Source: Nitrospira sp.
GTDB taxonomy: Bacteria; Nitrospirota; Nitrospiria; Nitrospirales; Nitrospiraceae
Direction of reading: 5' to 3'
Length of the DNA stretch: 32,650 nucleotides
Assembly: GCA_022226935.1 (NCBI GenBank)
Contig: CP092081.1
Location: 2,071,340-2,103,989 of the forward strand
The notes beneath the pieces were generated by a model. It saw nothing but the letters and a program-made list of their open reading frames with translations. It searched no databases and was not told where the DNA came from. Positions 17,468 through 29,155 of this stretch are shown here, piece after piece; the first letter of the stretch is position 1, and each line of letters opens with the position of its first letter. The position numbers were made by a program, and so were the translations under genes.

Positions 17468-20400
17468 CTAAGCGGCCTTCGTAGTCGGTCCGTCACCCTG
17501 GCCATCGGGCCGTTTGCGATGCATGGTTTCCGCCTCAAGCCAAAACGCCTTGAGGTGACGAGCCAATTCTTGCACATGCGGCGCGACGAACAAGCGTCCG
17601 GAGTCCTCCGCCGGAAGATAGATGGTCCGGCTCATGCCCATCGCCCATTCCCCGAAGACCAGCCGTGTATCGTCGCTGGAGTTCGTGAGCGGGTGTTTGG
17701 ACGCAATCACGTTCAACACCTGTCCACGGAATGGTTTCAACTCGTACCGTGCCACGGCATGGAAGGTCGCATAGGTGACCTGGTCTTTATACAAGAATTC
17801 GTCCTGATGCTCGGCGGCTTCGGTATGGTGCATGAGATTCCAGATGCGTTTCAACTTCCCCTTCCAGAACGCCGCCCATTCACGCGGAGGCAACCGGCGC
17901 ATGAGCCGAAGGTACGTCGTCACTTTCATCCACACAAACAACAACGGCCACAGCAAATACGGCGGGCGACTCCAGTGATTCAGGTAGGATCGTGGATGCC
18001 AGGATTCCATGACGGCCAGAATGACCTCTTCCCCTTGCGCCGTGAGTTGTTGCGCGATCTCATAGGCGGCCAACCCGCCGGTGCAGGTTCCTCCGATGAA
18101 ATAAGGACCACGCGGTTGCACCGACCGGATCTCTTCGATGTAGTGCGCCGCCATCTCTTCTACCCGCATGAACGGCTTTTCTTTGCCATCGAGCCCGCGA
18201 GCCTGCAACCCGTAGAAAGGCTGATCGTCGCCCAATAATTTGGCGAGACGCGCGAACACGAGCACATTGCCCCCGACCCCGGGCACGGCGAACAACGGCG
18301 GTCTTTTCCCCTCAGGCTGAATCGCCACCAGGGAACGCCACCGCACCGTGCATCCTTCATCGGTCAGGACATCCGCCAATTGCTCGATGGTCGGCGCCTG
18401 GAACAACACCGCCATGGGCAACCGCTTGCCGAATGTCTGTTCGATCACGCTGAACATCCGGAGTGCCAGCAGGGAATATCCGCCCAGCGCAAAAAAATTG
18501 TCGCGCACGCCGATCGGCGTGATGCCCAATACCTGCTCCCAAATGGCCACCAACTGCAACTCCACCCGATTTCGTGGTTCGATGGCCTGGCCTCCGTCGT
18601 GCACCGGCTCGGCGGCCGGTACGGGCAAGGACGCGCGATCCACTTTCCCGTTGGGCGTGAGCGGAAACTCCGTGAGAGGAACGATGGCAGCCGGCACCAT
18701 GTAATCAGGCAGCACCTCTCGCAGCGCCCCGCGAAGGCTGGATGGATCACAAGCGCTCCCCTCACGCGGCGCCACATAGGCCACCAGACGTTTGTCGCCC
18801 GGCGCATCTTCCCGCACGATCACGACCGCCTGTTTCACGGTCGGATCATTCCCCAACACCGATTCGATTTCACCCAGCTCGATCCGGAACCCGCGCAATT
18901 TGACCTGATGGTCGATCCGACCGACATAGTCCAGTCGCCCATCAGGCAGCCATTTCACCTGATCGCCGGTGCGATAGAGCCGTTCCCCCGCCCGGAACGG
19001 GTTGGAAATGAACCGCTCCGACGTCAAGCGAGGCTGCCCCCTGTAGCCTCTGGCCAGCCCCATCCCGCCGATATACAATTCACCCGGTATCCCGACCGGG
19101 ACCGGCTCGAGGTTGGCATCCAGCACGTAGACCTGCGTGTTTGCAATCGGACGCCCCAGAGAGATCGTTCGTTCAGCGCTCCGTACCCGTTCCAGGGTCG
19201 ACCATATCGTGGTTTCGGTCGGCCCATAGACATTCCAGACGGATCCGGCCCTCGTCAGCAGTTCCTGCGCCAATTCGCGCGGCAGCGCTTCCCCTCCACA
19301 CAACACTTTGACCCCGCGTCCCCCCTTCCACCCGAACTGCAGAATCATGCGCCAGGTGGCCGGAGTGGCTTGCAACATCGTCGCCGCGCCGTGGTCGAGT
19401 TCCCGTTGCAACCAGCCTCCGTCCATCGCCTGCTGCCGGTTCGCCAGTATGATGGTGGCGCCCACCAGCAGGGGGAGATAGAGTTCCAGCCCGGCGATGT
19501 CGAAGGAGAGCGGCGTGAGTGCGACGAGGACATCGCGATGCGTGATGCCCGGCTCCTGCTGCATGGAGCGGAGAAAATTCACCAGCGCCCGATGCTCGAT
19601 CTCCACCCCCTTCGGCTGGCCGGTCGACCCGGAGGTGAACAACACATACACCAGATGCTCCGGACCGGATAGCGGCGAGGGATTCGCCTCTGGCTGACGC
19701 GCCAGGGCTTCCGCCTCCTGATCCAGGCACAGGACTGGGAGTTGATGCTGCGGCAGGCCGCCGAGCAGGGCGGATTCGGTGATCAAGACCGCCGCATGAC
19801 TCGCTTCGATCATCGCCGCCAGCCTTCGTATCGGCAAGCCCGGAACCAGCGGCAGGTAGGCCCCACCCGCTTTCATGACGGCCAGGAGACTGATCAGCAG
19901 ATCCGGCGAGCGCTCCAAAAAGACCGGCACCACGGCATCAGGACCTACACCACAGTCACGCAAGCGATGCGCGAGCCGATTGGCGCGACGATTCAGTTCC
20001 GCATACGACCATTCTCGCCCGTCAAAGAGCACGGCGACGGCATCCGGCGTCCGACTAACCTGCGCTTCGAACAATTGATAAAAACACAGGCCCTGATCGA
20101 CCGGTCGGTCGGTGGCATTCCATTCGCGCAACATACGATGTTGTTCGTGCCCACTGAGAATCGACACGCGCCCGAGGAGTGCGTCGGGATATTCGGCGAC
20201 CGCTTCCATCAGCTGCCGGTACTGAGCAATCCAGCGCTCGGCGGAGGCACGATCAAACAGATCCGTGTTGAATTCCAAATAGGCTTTTCGCGACGCATGC
20301 GGATCGATAGAGAGCCCCAGATCGAGTTGGGCCGCGCCACGGCTCACTTCGTAGGGGGTCCAGGAAAGCTGGTGAAACTCGGTGCGGGCAAAGGGCGTAT

Positions 20401-23400
20401 TGGCAAAGTTGAACAACACTTGCACCAGCGGCAAGCCGCCCTGACTACGGTCCGGCCGCAATTCTTCCACGAGCTTTTCGAACGGAATGTCCTGGTGGGC
20501 ATAGGCGTCGAGCGACAGGTCTCTCACCTTATGCAACAAGTCACGGAACGTCAGCTCCCCTGTGACGTCCGTTCGCAACACCAGCGTATTGACAAAGGTG
20601 CCGATCAACTCCTCGCTCTCCAGCCGGTTCCGGTTGGCGATCGGCGTGCCGATGACCAGATCTTTCTGTTGCGTGAGGCGATGGAGCAGCCCGAAGAATC
20701 CGGCCAGGAACACCATGTAGAGCGTGACCCCTTCGCGCACGCTCAGTTGCTTGAGGCGATTGACCAGCGACCAGGACAGGTCCACCGAGACATGATCGCC
20801 CTTGAAGGAATGGACCGGCAGACGCGGCCGGTCGGTCGGCAAGGTCACGACGGGCAGGTCGGCGAGTTTCGATTTCCAGTGCGCGAGTTGTTCATCCAGC
20901 ACAGAACCGGTGAGCCATCCCCGCTGCCACTGCGCAAAGTCCGCATACTGAAGGGCGAGATCGGGTTGAACGGCAAACGGCCTCCCCGCACAGAACGTGT
21001 TGTAGGACGTGACGAGTTCGCGCGCAATGATCCCGTAGGACCATTGATCGGAAATGATGTGATGGGTATTCAGGATCACGACGTGATCTTCATCGCCGAG
21101 CTGGATCAGGAAGACGCGCAGGAGCGGCCCCTGCTCGAGGTCAAATGGCCGACGCGCCTCCGCCGTCGCGAGCTCCAGGGCTCGCGGCTCGCGCAGTTCG
21201 GCCGGCACTCCGCGCAGGTCTTCCTCTGCCCAGATCGGGACCAACACGTCGTGAATGATCTGACGCGGCTGAGTATCGACTTGGGCAAAGGTGGTCCGGA
21301 GCGCTTCATGGCGCCGGACCAGTTCGCCGACCGCCCATCGCAGCGCTGGTTTGTTGAGCGGGCCATGCAAACGGACGCTGGCCGGAATGTTGTAGGCGGC
21401 GGCTTCCGGCGAAAGCCGATAGAGGAACCACATGCGTTCCTGCGCGAACGACAGCGGAAGCGGGACTCCTCTCCTGGCTCGCGTAATCGCATAGCCCTCC
21501 CGCTCCTGTTGAGACTGGGCGCCCGCCTGGGCGCGTGTGATCACCTCAGCCAACGTGGCAATGGTCGGACGTTCGAAGACTTGGCGTAGCGGCAGCGTGA
21601 TCCGAAAGAGGGATTGGACCCTCGACACCAGTTGCGTGGCGAGAAGACTGTGTCCGCCTAGTTCAAAGAAGTGGTCATGGACGCCGACGTCCTTGATCTG
21701 GAGGATTTCCCCCCAGATATCGGCCAACACCTGTTCGGTGGGGGTCCGGGGAGCGAGGAACTCGGAGGTCAACTCGACCTTGCTGGCACGACTGTCCGCG
21801 GCGACGTGCAGCGCCTTTCGGTCCACTTTGCCGTTCACGGTCAGCGGCAACGTTTCCAACTCGATGAAGGTCGACGGAATCATGTGCGCCGGTAACTGGC
21901 CGCGAAGCTGCTCGCGCAATTGCACTAATCCGAGCCGGTTATTCGGGCGTGGGACCATGAACGCCACGATTCGCTTGTCTCCCGGCTGATCTTCCCGTAC
22001 TTCGACCACGGCCCGTTCCAGATCTGGATGCCGGTTCAGGACGGCTTCGATCTCTTCCAACTCGATACGATACCCGCGAATCTTGACCTGACGATCGGCA
22101 CGGCCCCGATAATCCAGCTGCCCGTCCGGCCGCCATCGCACCAGGTCGCCCGTGCGATACAGTCGGGCTCCTGGCTGCTTGGAAAATGGATCGGGAACGA
22201 ATTTAGCCTCTGTAAGATCCGGCCTCCCTCGATAGCCGCGCGCGACTCCCAGACCACCGACATAGAGTTCTCCCGCCACACCTACGGGAACCGGCCGCTG
22301 ATTTCGATCCAACACATAGACGGAAGCATGAGGAATGGGGCGCCCGATCGGCAGGTCGCCGACTACGTCATCATGCGCGCCAGGACCGGTCAGATCCGAC
22401 CAGGTCACCGCGACGGTCGTTTCTGTCGGCCCGTAGGTATTGATCAATCGAACGGTCGTCCCGATCAGGTCTGTCCAACGCTGCACGATCTGCGGGAGCA
22501 CCCGCTCGCCACCGATGATCACGGCTCTGACGGAGGCAGGAAACGGAATCTGCTCCAGCGCCATCCGGGTGACCAGCTCATGCCAATAGGCCGTGGGGAG
22601 ATCCAGGATCGTGAGTGTCAAGCCGCGGCAGCGCTCCAGAAAACCGGAAACTGAATCCACCATCGTCGCCGTTCGCAGCACCAATGTCGCGCCGGCGGCC
22701 AGGCAGGGAAAGATTTCTTCTGCGGCGGTATCGAAACTCAACGAGGCGAATTGCAGGACCCGATCTCGCCCCGTCAGGTCAACGATCTTCGTGATGGCTC
22801 GCACATAGTTGGCGATCGAGCGATGCTCGATCATCACGCCCTTCGGACGACCGGTGGATCCTGACGTGTAGATCACATAGGCCAGATTGTCCACCGCATC
22901 AGTGCCCTCGATGGGACTGTCGGGACACTTCGCAATCTGCGCCCATTCCGAATCGAGGCAAATCGTATGGGGATTCGTGGCGGGCAGCCGCACGAGCTGA
23001 TCCTGCTGCGTCACCAAGACCCGCACCTGACTGTCCCGCAACATATATTCCAACCGTTCGGTCGGATAATCGGCATCCAACGGCAGGTAGGCTCCGCCCG
23101 ACTTGAGAATGCCGAGCAGGCCCACGATCAAGTTGAGCGAGCGCTCAAGACAGAGCCCGACGACGATGCCCGGTTCGACGCCGCGACGGCGGAGGTAATG
23201 GGCGACCCGATTCGCGTGCGTATCCAGTTCTCGATACGTCAGCGACTGCCCGTCCTGTTCGACCGCAACGGCGTCGGGAGTCTGACGCGCCTGCGTCTCG
23301 ATCATTCGATGGAGGCACAGCTCGGGTTCCACCGTGCCTGAAGATTGCCCCCATGCGAGCACGGTCTGCTGTGTTTCCTCTTCCGACATGAGCGGCAAGC

Positions 23401-26400
23401 TCCCGATCTTGTCGGCTGGATGGCTGACCAGTTCTTCCAGCAGACGCACGAAATGCCCCTGCAGGCGCGCGATCCGCTCCGCCCCAAACAGGGCATCCTT
23501 ATACTCGACATACCCGCTCAATCCCTCTTTGGATTCTGCGAGCTCGATACAGAGATCGAATTGGCCGCTCTGTTGTGGAATGACATAGGCGTCCCACGCG
23601 GGCAATCCGCCGTCTGATAGAGCCGTCGGCGATGCGCGCAGCTGCAGGTCGAGTTCGGCCAACAACTTGAACTGCTGCAAGACAAACAACACCTGTGCCA
23701 AGGGCGCGCGCGGTCCTTGACGCCCCGATCGTAGGTCCGCCACCAGCCGCGCGTAGGGATAATCTTGATGGGCCAGGGCATCCAACAGCGTCTGCTTCGT
23801 CTGCGCCAACAACTCACGGCCGGTCGACTCCGGCTGCAGGTTCTCCCGCAGAATCAGCATGTTCACAAAGTCACCGACCGTGTGAGCGAATCGAGCCCGG
23901 CTACGGCCGAAGACCGGCGTGACAATCGTCGTGTCTTCTTGAGCCGTGTAGCGCGTAAGGAGGACCTGAAGCGCGGTCAGGCAGACGGCATACAACGTCG
24001 TGCCCTCGGTCCGCGCAAATTCCTTGAGGCGGCGAGTAAGGTCTTCCTCGATGCTGAAGGCATGCCAGGCATAATGACTTGGCTCAACCGTTGTCTCAGG
24101 CCGGTCGTACAGCATGTCATAATTCGGCAACTCACCGGCCAGCTTCGCCTTCCAATATTGCGCCAGTCGTCCACCTTCTTCCCCATTGAGGGTGGTCCGA
24201 TGCCACTCGACAAATTCACTATAAGACGCCGGGAGGTCGTGAGGTCCAGGCGAAGGCTCCGATAGACTCGCGTCTGCAGATCCACAGCGCCGCTTCAGGT
24301 CATCGACTAACTGCATCATCGACCAGCCATCCACGACAATGTGGTGGGCGATCAACAACAACCAGCTCTGCCGTCCGCCATGAAACAGAGCGGCGCGCCA
24401 CAGAGGGCCCTTTGTAAGGTCGAACGGAACCGCGGCAGCCGCTACGGTCTCCCGCCGCAACCGAGGCCAGGCCCAATCGGAACTGTCGATTTCGCTCCAA
24501 CTCAACGGCATCCGGTCATGGATTCGTTGAACCGGGACATCTTGTTGCGTTTCGAAGGTGGTGCGCAGCATGGCTTGCTGTTCGCCGATGGCTTCAAGCG
24601 CCGCTCTCAATCGGTCTGCCTTCACGTCGGACGGCAGTGGCAACAGCACAGACACATTCGCCGCGGCGCTGTCGGGATCCAACTGACTCAAAAACCACAG
24701 GGCTGCCTGGTTTTCAGAGAGGGGAAACTCAGTCCCGATGCAGGCATCCATACACACCGCATCGGGCCCGGCTAGCGGTTCGTCGGCCAGTCCCCGTTCA
24801 ATCGTCGTAGCCAGGTCGGCCGGTGTCGCGCCGCCCAGAAGCGCGGAGAGCGAAAGCGGCAGGTGAAACGATTCTTCCAGGCGATGCAGCACGTCTGCTG
24901 CCATCAACGAATCGAGTCCCAGGAGATACATCGGCTGATCAACGGCGACGGTCTGCGGCATGCGACCGAGCCGATCAGCCAACAACTTCTGCACCATCTT
25001 CTGAATGGCCTCTGTGCGCGCCTGTCCCGAAAGACGCTGCAAGGCGTCTCTGTGCATGAGTGCAGGGACTGATTGCGCCACCGGAAGCGTCGCCACGCTG
25101 GTTCCGATGATCGACAATTGACCTGCCAGGTATTGCTCGCGGCAAGCTCGCCGTTGCACCTTCCCACTGGAAGTCTTCGGAAGGCTGCCGGCCTTGATGA
25201 AAACGATGGTCGGCACATGCAGGTCATGCTGCTCCGACAAGGCCGCACGTATGGCCGCAGCCACGTCCTCAGTGGAGAACGGCATTGCCTGGCGTTCCAC
25301 TTCCTGGACCAGCACCACCGTTTCTTCTCCCGCTTCTTCAACCGTGAACGCCGCCGCGCCTCCGGGTCGCAGCGTGCCATGGCATGACTCGACCGTTCGC
25401 TCGAGATCTTGGGGATAGTGGTTGCGGCCTCGAACGATCAGCAGATCTTTTAACCGCCCCGTCACGAAGACTTCGCCGTCCTTCACAAACCCGAGGTCGC
25501 CGGTTCGTAGGAACGGCCCGTCGCCGGTATCCGCCAGTCTGGCGCCGAACGTGCGCGCGGTTTCGTCGGGATTGTTCCAATAGCCTTGTGTCGTGCTGGC
25601 GCCTGACAACCAGATTTCACCGACCTGTTGCAGCGCGCAACGGCACTGGGTCTCGGGATGTGCAATCACCACGCGGGTATCGCCGACCGGCATGCCGCAT
25701 CCAACCACCTTCCGAACCGGCTTGTCGTGCGCCACAGCCTCGATGACCGCGCCTTGTTCCAACACTTTCGCATCCAAGGCCGTCACGGTGGGCGCGACCC
25801 CTGTTCGTTTTAACGAAATCAAGAGCGTGTATTCCGCCATTCCGTAGGCGGGAAAGAACGCTTCGCGCCGAAAACCGGATGGTGCAAACGCTTCGGTAAA
25901 CCGTTCGATGGTGTCCGGCGCAATGGGCTCTGCGCCACAACTCGCCACCTGCCACCGGGAAAGATCCAATCCTGCCCGATCCTCAGGCGTCGTCGCGTCC
26001 ACACAACGGCGATAGGCAAAGTTAGGCGCGCCACTATGCGTGACCGCATAGCGTTGAATCGCTTCGAGCCATCGCAACGGGCGTTTGAGGAACGTCAGCG
26101 GCGACATGAGATACGACGGACGCCCGATCCACGCAGGCTGAATGATGCCTTTCACCAATCCGTAGTCATGGAAATGCGGCATCCATGACAGGGTGACCGA
26201 TCCGGAATCGTAACCACCCGCCTCAGTAATGCACCGACTCTGAGCGATCATATTCTCATGACTGACCATCACCCCTTTCGGCGCGGAGGTCGAGCCGGAC
26301 GTATATTGCAAATACGCGAGATGCGAAGACTGCGGATGCTGGTTGGTCCAACAAGAAGGATCGACCGAAAGCGCCTGGTCGGTCGAAAGCCAGTGATCTA

Positions 26401-26830
26401 ACGGAGCGACGACGTCCTGCGACCTGAGCGTCTCCAGCATCTGGGATGTGGTCACGGCGCCGGCGGCGCCGGCATCTTCAGCGAGGCGTTGAACCCGCGT
26501 CACTCCGGCCCTCAAGCGGAACGCATCCGGAGGAGGAACCGGTACGGCAATGAGGCCGGCATAGAGAGCGCCCCAAAAGGCCTGCACGAATTCAAGCCCC
26601 GGCGGATACACGAGCAAAAGTCGCGCGCCTGGCGTAAACCGGGTTTGCAAATAGCCGGCGATCGAACGAGCGCGCGCCACCAGGTCTCGATACGTCAGGG
26701 CGCTGTCGGCGGTCAGGCCTTCACGAAGATAGACGTAGGCCGTCTGGTCAGGCTGATGCTCAGCCCGCCAACGCAGCACATCGAGAATGGTGTCGCCGGC
26801 TGGAATGGTGACCGGTGGATGTCTGACCAC
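17468..26830 (-). CDS. Lipopeptide NRPS: FAAL-PCP-C-A-PCP-C-A-PCP-TE
   Basis: The 3120 residues start from GTG. The FAAL domain (~1-590: [25 protein letters not shown]) should load a fatty acid. PCP1 is at ~600-680 (GLDSL). C1 (~700-1150) has [10 protein letters not shown]1 (~1165-1675) has [11 protein letters not shown] and [12 protein letters not shown]2 is at ~1690-1765 (GGHSL). C2 (~1790-2235) has HHIISDQWS, Gln for the usual Gly. A2 (~2245-2735) has [11 protein letters not shown] and FDIAGLELY; its pocket resembles the glycine code. PCP3 is at ~2750-2825 (GGYSL). A terminal thioesterase (~2835-3105) carries Cys2916 in GGTCTGG in place of the usual Ser. No epimerase or methyltransferase domain is seen. 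The predicted product is a fatty acyl-X-Gly dipeptide, released by hydrolysis or cyclisation. The transporter and transferase genes follow directly. Confidence 0.95.
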   Translation of the reverse strand: MVRHPPVTIPAGDTILDVLRWRAEHQPDQTAYVYLREGLTADSALTYRDLVARARSIAGYLQTRFTPGARLLLVYPPGLEFVQAFWGALYAGLIAVPVPPPDAFRLRAGVTRVQRLAEDAGAAGAVTTSQMLETLRSQDVVAPLDHWLSTDQALSVDPSCWTNQHPQSSHLAYLQYTSGSTSAPKGVMVSHENMIAQSRCITEAGGYDSGSVTLSWMPHFHDYGLVKGIIQPAWIGRPSYLMSPLTFLKRPLRWLEAIQRYAVTHSGAPNFAYRRCVDATTPEDRAGLDLSRWQVASCGAEPIAPDTIERFTEAFAPSGFRREAFFPAYGMAEYTLLISLKRTGVAPTVTALDAKVLEQGAVIEAVAHDKPVRKVVGCGMPVGDTRVVIAHPETQCRCALQQVGEIWLSGASTTQGYWNNPDETARTFGARLADTGDGPFLRTGDLGFVKDGEVFVTGRLKDLLIVRGRNHYPQDLERTVESCHGTLRPGGAAAFTVEEAGEETVVLVQEVERQAMPFSTEDVAAAIRAALSEQHDLHVPTIVFIKAGSLPKTSSGKVQRRACREQYLAGQLSIIGTSVATLPVAQSVPALMHRDALQRLSGQARTEAIQKMVQKLLADRLGRMPQTVAVDQPMYLLGLDSLMAADVLHRLEESFHLPLSLSALLGGATPADLATTIERGLADEPLAGPDAVCMDACIGTEFPLSENQAALWFLSQLDPDSAAANVSVLLPLPSDVKADRLRAALEAIGEQQAMLRTTFETQQDVPVQRIHDRMPLSWSEIDSSDWAWPRLRRETVAAAAVPFDLTKGPLWRAALFHGGRQSWLLLIAHHIVVDGWSMMQLVDDLKRRCGSADASLSEPSPGPHDLPASYSEFVEWHRTTLNGEEGGRLAQYWKAKLAGELPNYDMLYDRPETTVEPSHYAWHAFSIEEDLTRRLKEFARTEGTTLYAVCLTALQVLLTRYTAQEDTTIVTPVFGRSRARFAHTVGDFVNMLILRENLQPESTGRELLAQTKQTLLDALAHQDYPYARLVADLRSGRQGPRAPLAQVLFVLQQFKLLAELDLQLRASPTALSDGGLPAWDAYVIPQQSGQFDLCIELAESKEGLSGYVEYKDALFGAERIARLQGHFVRLLEELVSHPADKIGSLPLMSEEETQQTVLAWGQSSGTVEPELCLHRMIETQARQTPDAVAVEQDGQSLTYRELDTHANRVAHYLRRRGVEPGIVVGLCLERSLNLIVGLLGILKSGGAYLPLDADYPTERLEYMLRDSQVRVLVTQQDQLVRLPATNPHTICLDSEWAQIAKCPDSPIEGTDAVDNLAYVIYTSGSTGRPKGVMIEHRSIANYVRAITKIVDLTGRDRVLQFASLSFDTAAEEIFPCLAAGATLVLRTATMVDSVSGFLERCRGLTLTILDLPTAYWHELVTRMALEQIPFPASVRAVIIGGERVLPQIVQRWTDLIGTTVRLINTYGPTETTVAVTWSDLTGPGAHDDVVGDLPIGRPIPHASVYVLDRNQRPVPVGVAGELYVGGLGVARGYRGRPDLTEAKFVPDPFSKQPGARLYRTGDLVRWRPDGQLDYRGRADRQVKIRGYRIELEEIEAVLNRHPDLERAVVEVREDQPGDKRIVAFMVPRPNNRLGLVQLREQLRGQLPAHMIPSTFIELETLPLTVNGKVDRKALHVAADSRASKVELTSEFLAPRTPTEQVLADIWGEILQIKDVGVHDHFFELGGHSLLATQLVSRVQSLFRITLPLRQVFERPTIATLAEVITRAQAGAQSQQEREGYAITRARRGVPLPLSFAQERMWFLYRLSPEAAAYNIPASVRLHGPLNKPALRWAVGELVRRHEALRTTFAQVDTQPRQIIHDVLVPIWAEEDLRGVPAELREPRALELATAEARRPFDLEQGPLLRVFLIQLGDEDHVVILNTHHIISDQWSYGIIARELVTSYNTFCAGRPFAVQPDLALQYADFAQWQRGWLTGSVLDEQLAHWKSKLADLPVVTLPTDRPRLPVHSFKGDHVSVDLSWSLVNRLKQLSVREGVTLYMVFLAGFFGLLHRLTQQKDLVIGTPIANRNRLESEELIGTFVNTLVLRTDVTGELTFRDLLHKVRDLSLDAYAHQDIPFEKLVEELRPDRSQGGLPLVQVLFNFANTPFARTEFHQLSWTPYEVSRGAAQLDLGLSIDPHASRKAYLEFNTDLFDRASAERWIAQYRQLMEAVAEYPDALLGRVSILSGHEQHRMLREWNATDRPVDQGLCFYQLFEAQVSRTPDAVAVLFDGREWSYAELNRRANRLAHRLRDCGVGPDAVVPVFLERSPDLLISLLAVMKAGGAYLPLVPGLPIRRLAAMIEASHAAVLITESALLGGLPQHQLPVLCLDQEAEALARQPEANPSPLSGPEHLVYVLFTSGSTGQPKGVEIEHRALVNFLRSMQQEPGITHRDVLVALTPLSFDIAGLELYLPLLVGATIILANRQQAMDGGWLQRELDHGAATMLQATPATWRMILQFGWKGGRGVKVLCGGEALPRELAQELLTRAGSVWNVYGPTETTIWSTLERVRSAERTISLGRPIANTQVYVLDANLEPVPVGIPGELYIGGMGLARGYRGQPRLTSERFISNPFRAGERLYRTGDQVKWLPDGRLDYVGRIDHQVKLRGFRIELGEIESVLGNDPTVKQAVVIVREDAPGDKRLVAYVAPREGSACDPSSLRGALREVLPDYMVPAAIVPLTEFPLTPNGKVDRASLPVPAAEPVHDGGQAIEPRNRVELQLVAIWEQVLGITPIGVRDNFFALGGYSLLALRMFSVIEQTFGKRLPMAVLFQAPTIEQLADVLTDEGCTVRWRSLVAIQPEGKRPPLFAVPGVGGNVLVFARLAKLLGDDQPFYGLQARGLDGKEKPFMRVEEMAAHYIEEIRSVQPRGPYFIGGTCTGGLAAYEIAQQLTAQGEEVILAVMESWHPRSYLNHWSRPPYLLWPLLFVWMKVTTYLRLMRRLPPREWAAFWKGKLKRIWNLMHHTEAAEHQDEFLYKDQVTYATFHAVARYELKPFRGQVLNVIASKHPLTNSSDDTRLVFGEWAMGMSRTIYLPAEDSGRLFVAPHVQELARHLKAFWLEAETMHRKRPDGQGDGPTTKAA

Positions 26831-26875
26831 AGAATGCTCAACCCCAGTAGGCTCAGAAGGCGTACGCAGAACGCT

Positions 26876-26923
26876 GCCGTAGACTTATTCGGATTTCCCC
26901 TCGAAAATCCTAAGTCTGACGGC
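26876..26923. promoter_or_regulatory. Strong hairpin upstream of the NRPS start
   Basis: The arms GCCGTAGACTTA and TAAGTCTGACGGC pair with one extra base, and the inner arms GGATTT and AAATCC extend the stem around a small loop (CCCCTCGA). That gives about 18 base pairs with two bulges, 46 bp before the NRPS start codon. It could be an operator, an attenuator or an mRNA structure. It lacks the trailing T run of a simple terminator in the NRPS direction. Confidence 0.5.
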
Positions 26924-27057
26924 GGTTTCCATCCGGCTGTCCTGTACGAGGTGAGTCTATGGCCTCCTGGTGGCATCACAAAATGGAATCACGTTTCTCT
27001 CCGATCCACGGTTTCCCGTAGGGGTGCAAGAAATTCCACTCAACCTCATGATTTCAT

Positions 27058-27086
27058 TTGAATCCTGGCATTCGTCAGGGTAAGCT
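27058..27086 (+). promoter_or_regulatory. Candidate promoter of tRNA-Ser
   Basis: TTGAAT (-35) and TAAGCT (-10) are separated by 17 bases and lie 25 bp before the tRNA. The -35 fits well, the -10 only fairly. Confidence 0.45.
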
Positions 27087-27110
27087 GCACGTCTTCGTCG
27101 GCCAAGGAAC

Positions 27111-27198
<88 letters not shown>

Positions 27199-27417
27199 TT
27201 TCCTATACAAGTACAAGAGCCCAATTTCGGCCGGCGGCAGTCGAACCCATTCTGCCCTGGCGCTCGCCCTTATTTTTCACTGACTTTTCAGGCATCTCTC
27301 TTCAATCCACGGCAGGAACAGCCGTCGACCTACCGAAGATCGTGCCTTCCCCTTCCTCTAGTGGTCTATTCGCTGCCATCAGGCCAGGTTAGTCTCTGGT
27401 CCACACAGGAGGGCCAC

Positions 27418-27552
27418 ATGTTTGAACAAACCGACGCCGCGCTGGTGATGACGCTGTTGGCCTTGGGTGGGATTGCCCTGATGGCGGATGAAAAACTCGG
27501 ATCAACGTGTCTGCAGATGGTGAAATGGATTCGTACGCGGGGCAGGCACTAA
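27418..27552 (+). CDS. 44-residue membrane peptide, hypothetical
   Basis: An ATG with AGGAGG about 6 nt upstream opens a short protein with one hydrophobic helix at ~9-25 (ALVMTLLALGGIALMA) and a basic tail (MVKWIRTRGRH). The stop overlaps the convergent DUF2779 gene's stop by 4 nt. I do not recognise it. It may be a small inner-membrane protein. Confidence 0.6.
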   Translation: MFEQTDAALVMTLLALGGIALMADEKLGSTCLQMVKWIRTRGRH

Positions 27553-29084
27553 CCGGCTCGCTTTCTCAATGCTCTCCGTAACTCGACCATGGCCAGGGTA
27601 TCACGCTCACAATATCGTAGCAGTGCCTCTTGAATCTGGGCTTTCTCAATCCAATCGGTCACGGTAAAAATCATGCGGCTGTATTCGCAAGCCGCGACGC
27701 CCCCATCCCGAATCACCAAGTCGGCATAACTCAAGGACGGCACGACGGCCGGCAAGACGGTTTTGATCGAGTAGCTGCCCTCAAAGTCCGGATGATAATA
27801 ATGATCCCGGATAACCACATGGAGATCCCACAACCTCGCCACCACCCGCTTCAGATCCTTGCGTAGCGACGGGACATCCTCCGCCAGCCGTTCGAGCACC
27901 GACCGTTCATAACTCGAATAGACGCAGATGCTACCGGTCTGCCCGAGTGACTCCAACAACGTCATGGCCAACTCTTCCCGCGGGTCCCGTTCGTCCCGGC
28001 ATAGGAATTCGGCATGCACCAGCGAGCCGTCAGGCTGCTCGATGTGATTGGACCATTGGGTGGGAATGACCTGGTAGGGTCTCGTATCCACGAATTTCGG
28101 TACCGCCGGCATGAAGGTCTCAAAATCCAGATGATGGACGGGATAGACGATCGTCTCCAATGCCGACCGCAAGCCTTCCCCCACCCATTCCCGGTTCTCT
28201 TTCACCCGCCGTTGCACTACCGTAAGCGGGACCGAATCAGGAATCTCGTCGATCGTCTCAACCCCTAATTCCCGAAGTTGGATGACGGTCTTGCTGCTCC
28301 CCGGCAGATGATAGATCCAACGAGCCGGTTTGTTTTCGATGCAATGGGCCCAGAAGGGACATTCATAGGGGCTTTGACAATGCTCATCGGGAGTAATGCC
28401 GGGAGCCGACATGGCCTCCAGCATGGCTTGCATGTCGGCAAGTCGCGCAGGCACTTCCGCCAGTCGCGGCCGCACGGTCTCCGCCAGTGAACGGAGGCCG
28501 AAGAGCTGGTCGAGATCGAGACGCCGCCCGTCGAATACATACTGCGTATTCACGTGCATCAGACAGATGTCCGCCAGCACATGCCCCAGTCCTTCCAAGA
28601 CATAGCTTTGGATCGTCAAATCGTCCACATGGGTGGCTTTCACCTTGGTGGAGGACTTGACCTCGACGAGGCGCCAGGTCGGTCGGCCGAGGTCGTCCAT
28701 TCCGACGCGTTGCAGAACATCTACACGGACCAGAACTTGGTTGAACTGAAAGGCCCCTTCAAAGATCGCGGGGACGGTCGGATCCTGCAGAAGGTCAGCC
28801 GTTTGCGCCAGGGCTTCCTGAGATTGACGATATCCGGCCGTGACGAGACGGCCGCCGGGGAAACGTTGGCGCGCCAGTTCACCCAGATCCGTGCCCATAT
28901 CCAGAATGGCCTGTGTGGCGGCATCCGGTTTGGTCGCCACCCCCGGAGCATGCACCTCCAGGTAGAGACGCTTATGACATTGCAGGCCCGAAAGGTATCG
29001 CGATTTGGATAACCGATAGGAGGCGCGCGCGGCAGGCTCGGGTGAGATCAACATAGGCTTCTGCAGGCTACCGAAGCGCGACAT
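27549..29084 (-). CDS. DUF2779 Fe-S nuclease-like protein
   Basis: The protein is 511 residues from the preferred ATG (MSRFGSLQKPM); an ATG 30 nt later is an alternative, and longer starts run into the divergent gene. An early Cys (LSGLQCHKRLYL) and a later cluster CQSPYECPFWAHC make a four-Cys set like the Fe-S site of Cas4/AddB-type nucleases. GAFQFNQVLVRVDVLQRV followed by WRLVEVKSSTKVKA fits the D..ExK core of PD-(D/E)XK enzymes. The C-terminal half has LDFETFMPAVP, an RNase H-like exonuclease start, then DUF2779. I see no cas genes around it, so a general DNA or RNA processing role is more likely than CRISPR adaptation. Confidence 0.85.
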   Translation of the reverse strand: MSRFGSLQKPMLISPEPAARASYRLSKSRYLSGLQCHKRLYLEVHAPGVATKPDAATQAILDMGTDLGELARQRFPGGRLVTAGYRQSQEALAQTADLLQDPTVPAIFEGAFQFNQVLVRVDVLQRVGMDDLGRPTWRLVEVKSSTKVKATHVDDLTIQSYVLEGLGHVLADICLMHVNTQYVFDGRRLDLDQLFGLRSLAETVRPRLAEVPARLADMQAMLEAMSAPGITPDEHCQSPYECPFWAHCIENKPARWIYHLPGSSKTVIQLRELGVETIDEIPDSVPLTVVQRRVKENREWVGEGLRSALETIVYPVHHLDFETFMPAVPKFVDTRPYQVIPTQWSNHIEQPDGSLVHAEFLCRDERDPREELAMTLLESLGQTGSICVYSSYERSVLERLAEDVPSLRKDLKRVVARLWDLHVVIRDHYYHPDFEGSYSIKTVLPAVVPSLSYADLVIRDGGVAACEYSRMIFTVTDWIEKAQIQEALLRYCERDTLAMVELRRALRKRAG

Positions 29085-29155
29085 GAGTTGTCCAGTCCCG
29101 CTCAGCAAGCAAGATGCTCCACGAAGCGGACTCGGTTCTGTTAGGATGACGCCGC

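Larger units (their letters stand above)
26831..27110. other. 280-bp gap: hairpin near the NRPS, tRNA promoter near 27058
   Basis: This is the largest stretch without a gene. It holds the hairpin at 26876-26923 and the probable tRNA promoter at 27058-27086. Otherwise I see no coding or conserved signal. Confidence 0.5.

Noticed and set aside
19742..21589. Plus-strand frame of 615 codons inside the NRPS
   Set aside because: It runs opposite conserved C and A domain motifs and has no recognisable domain.
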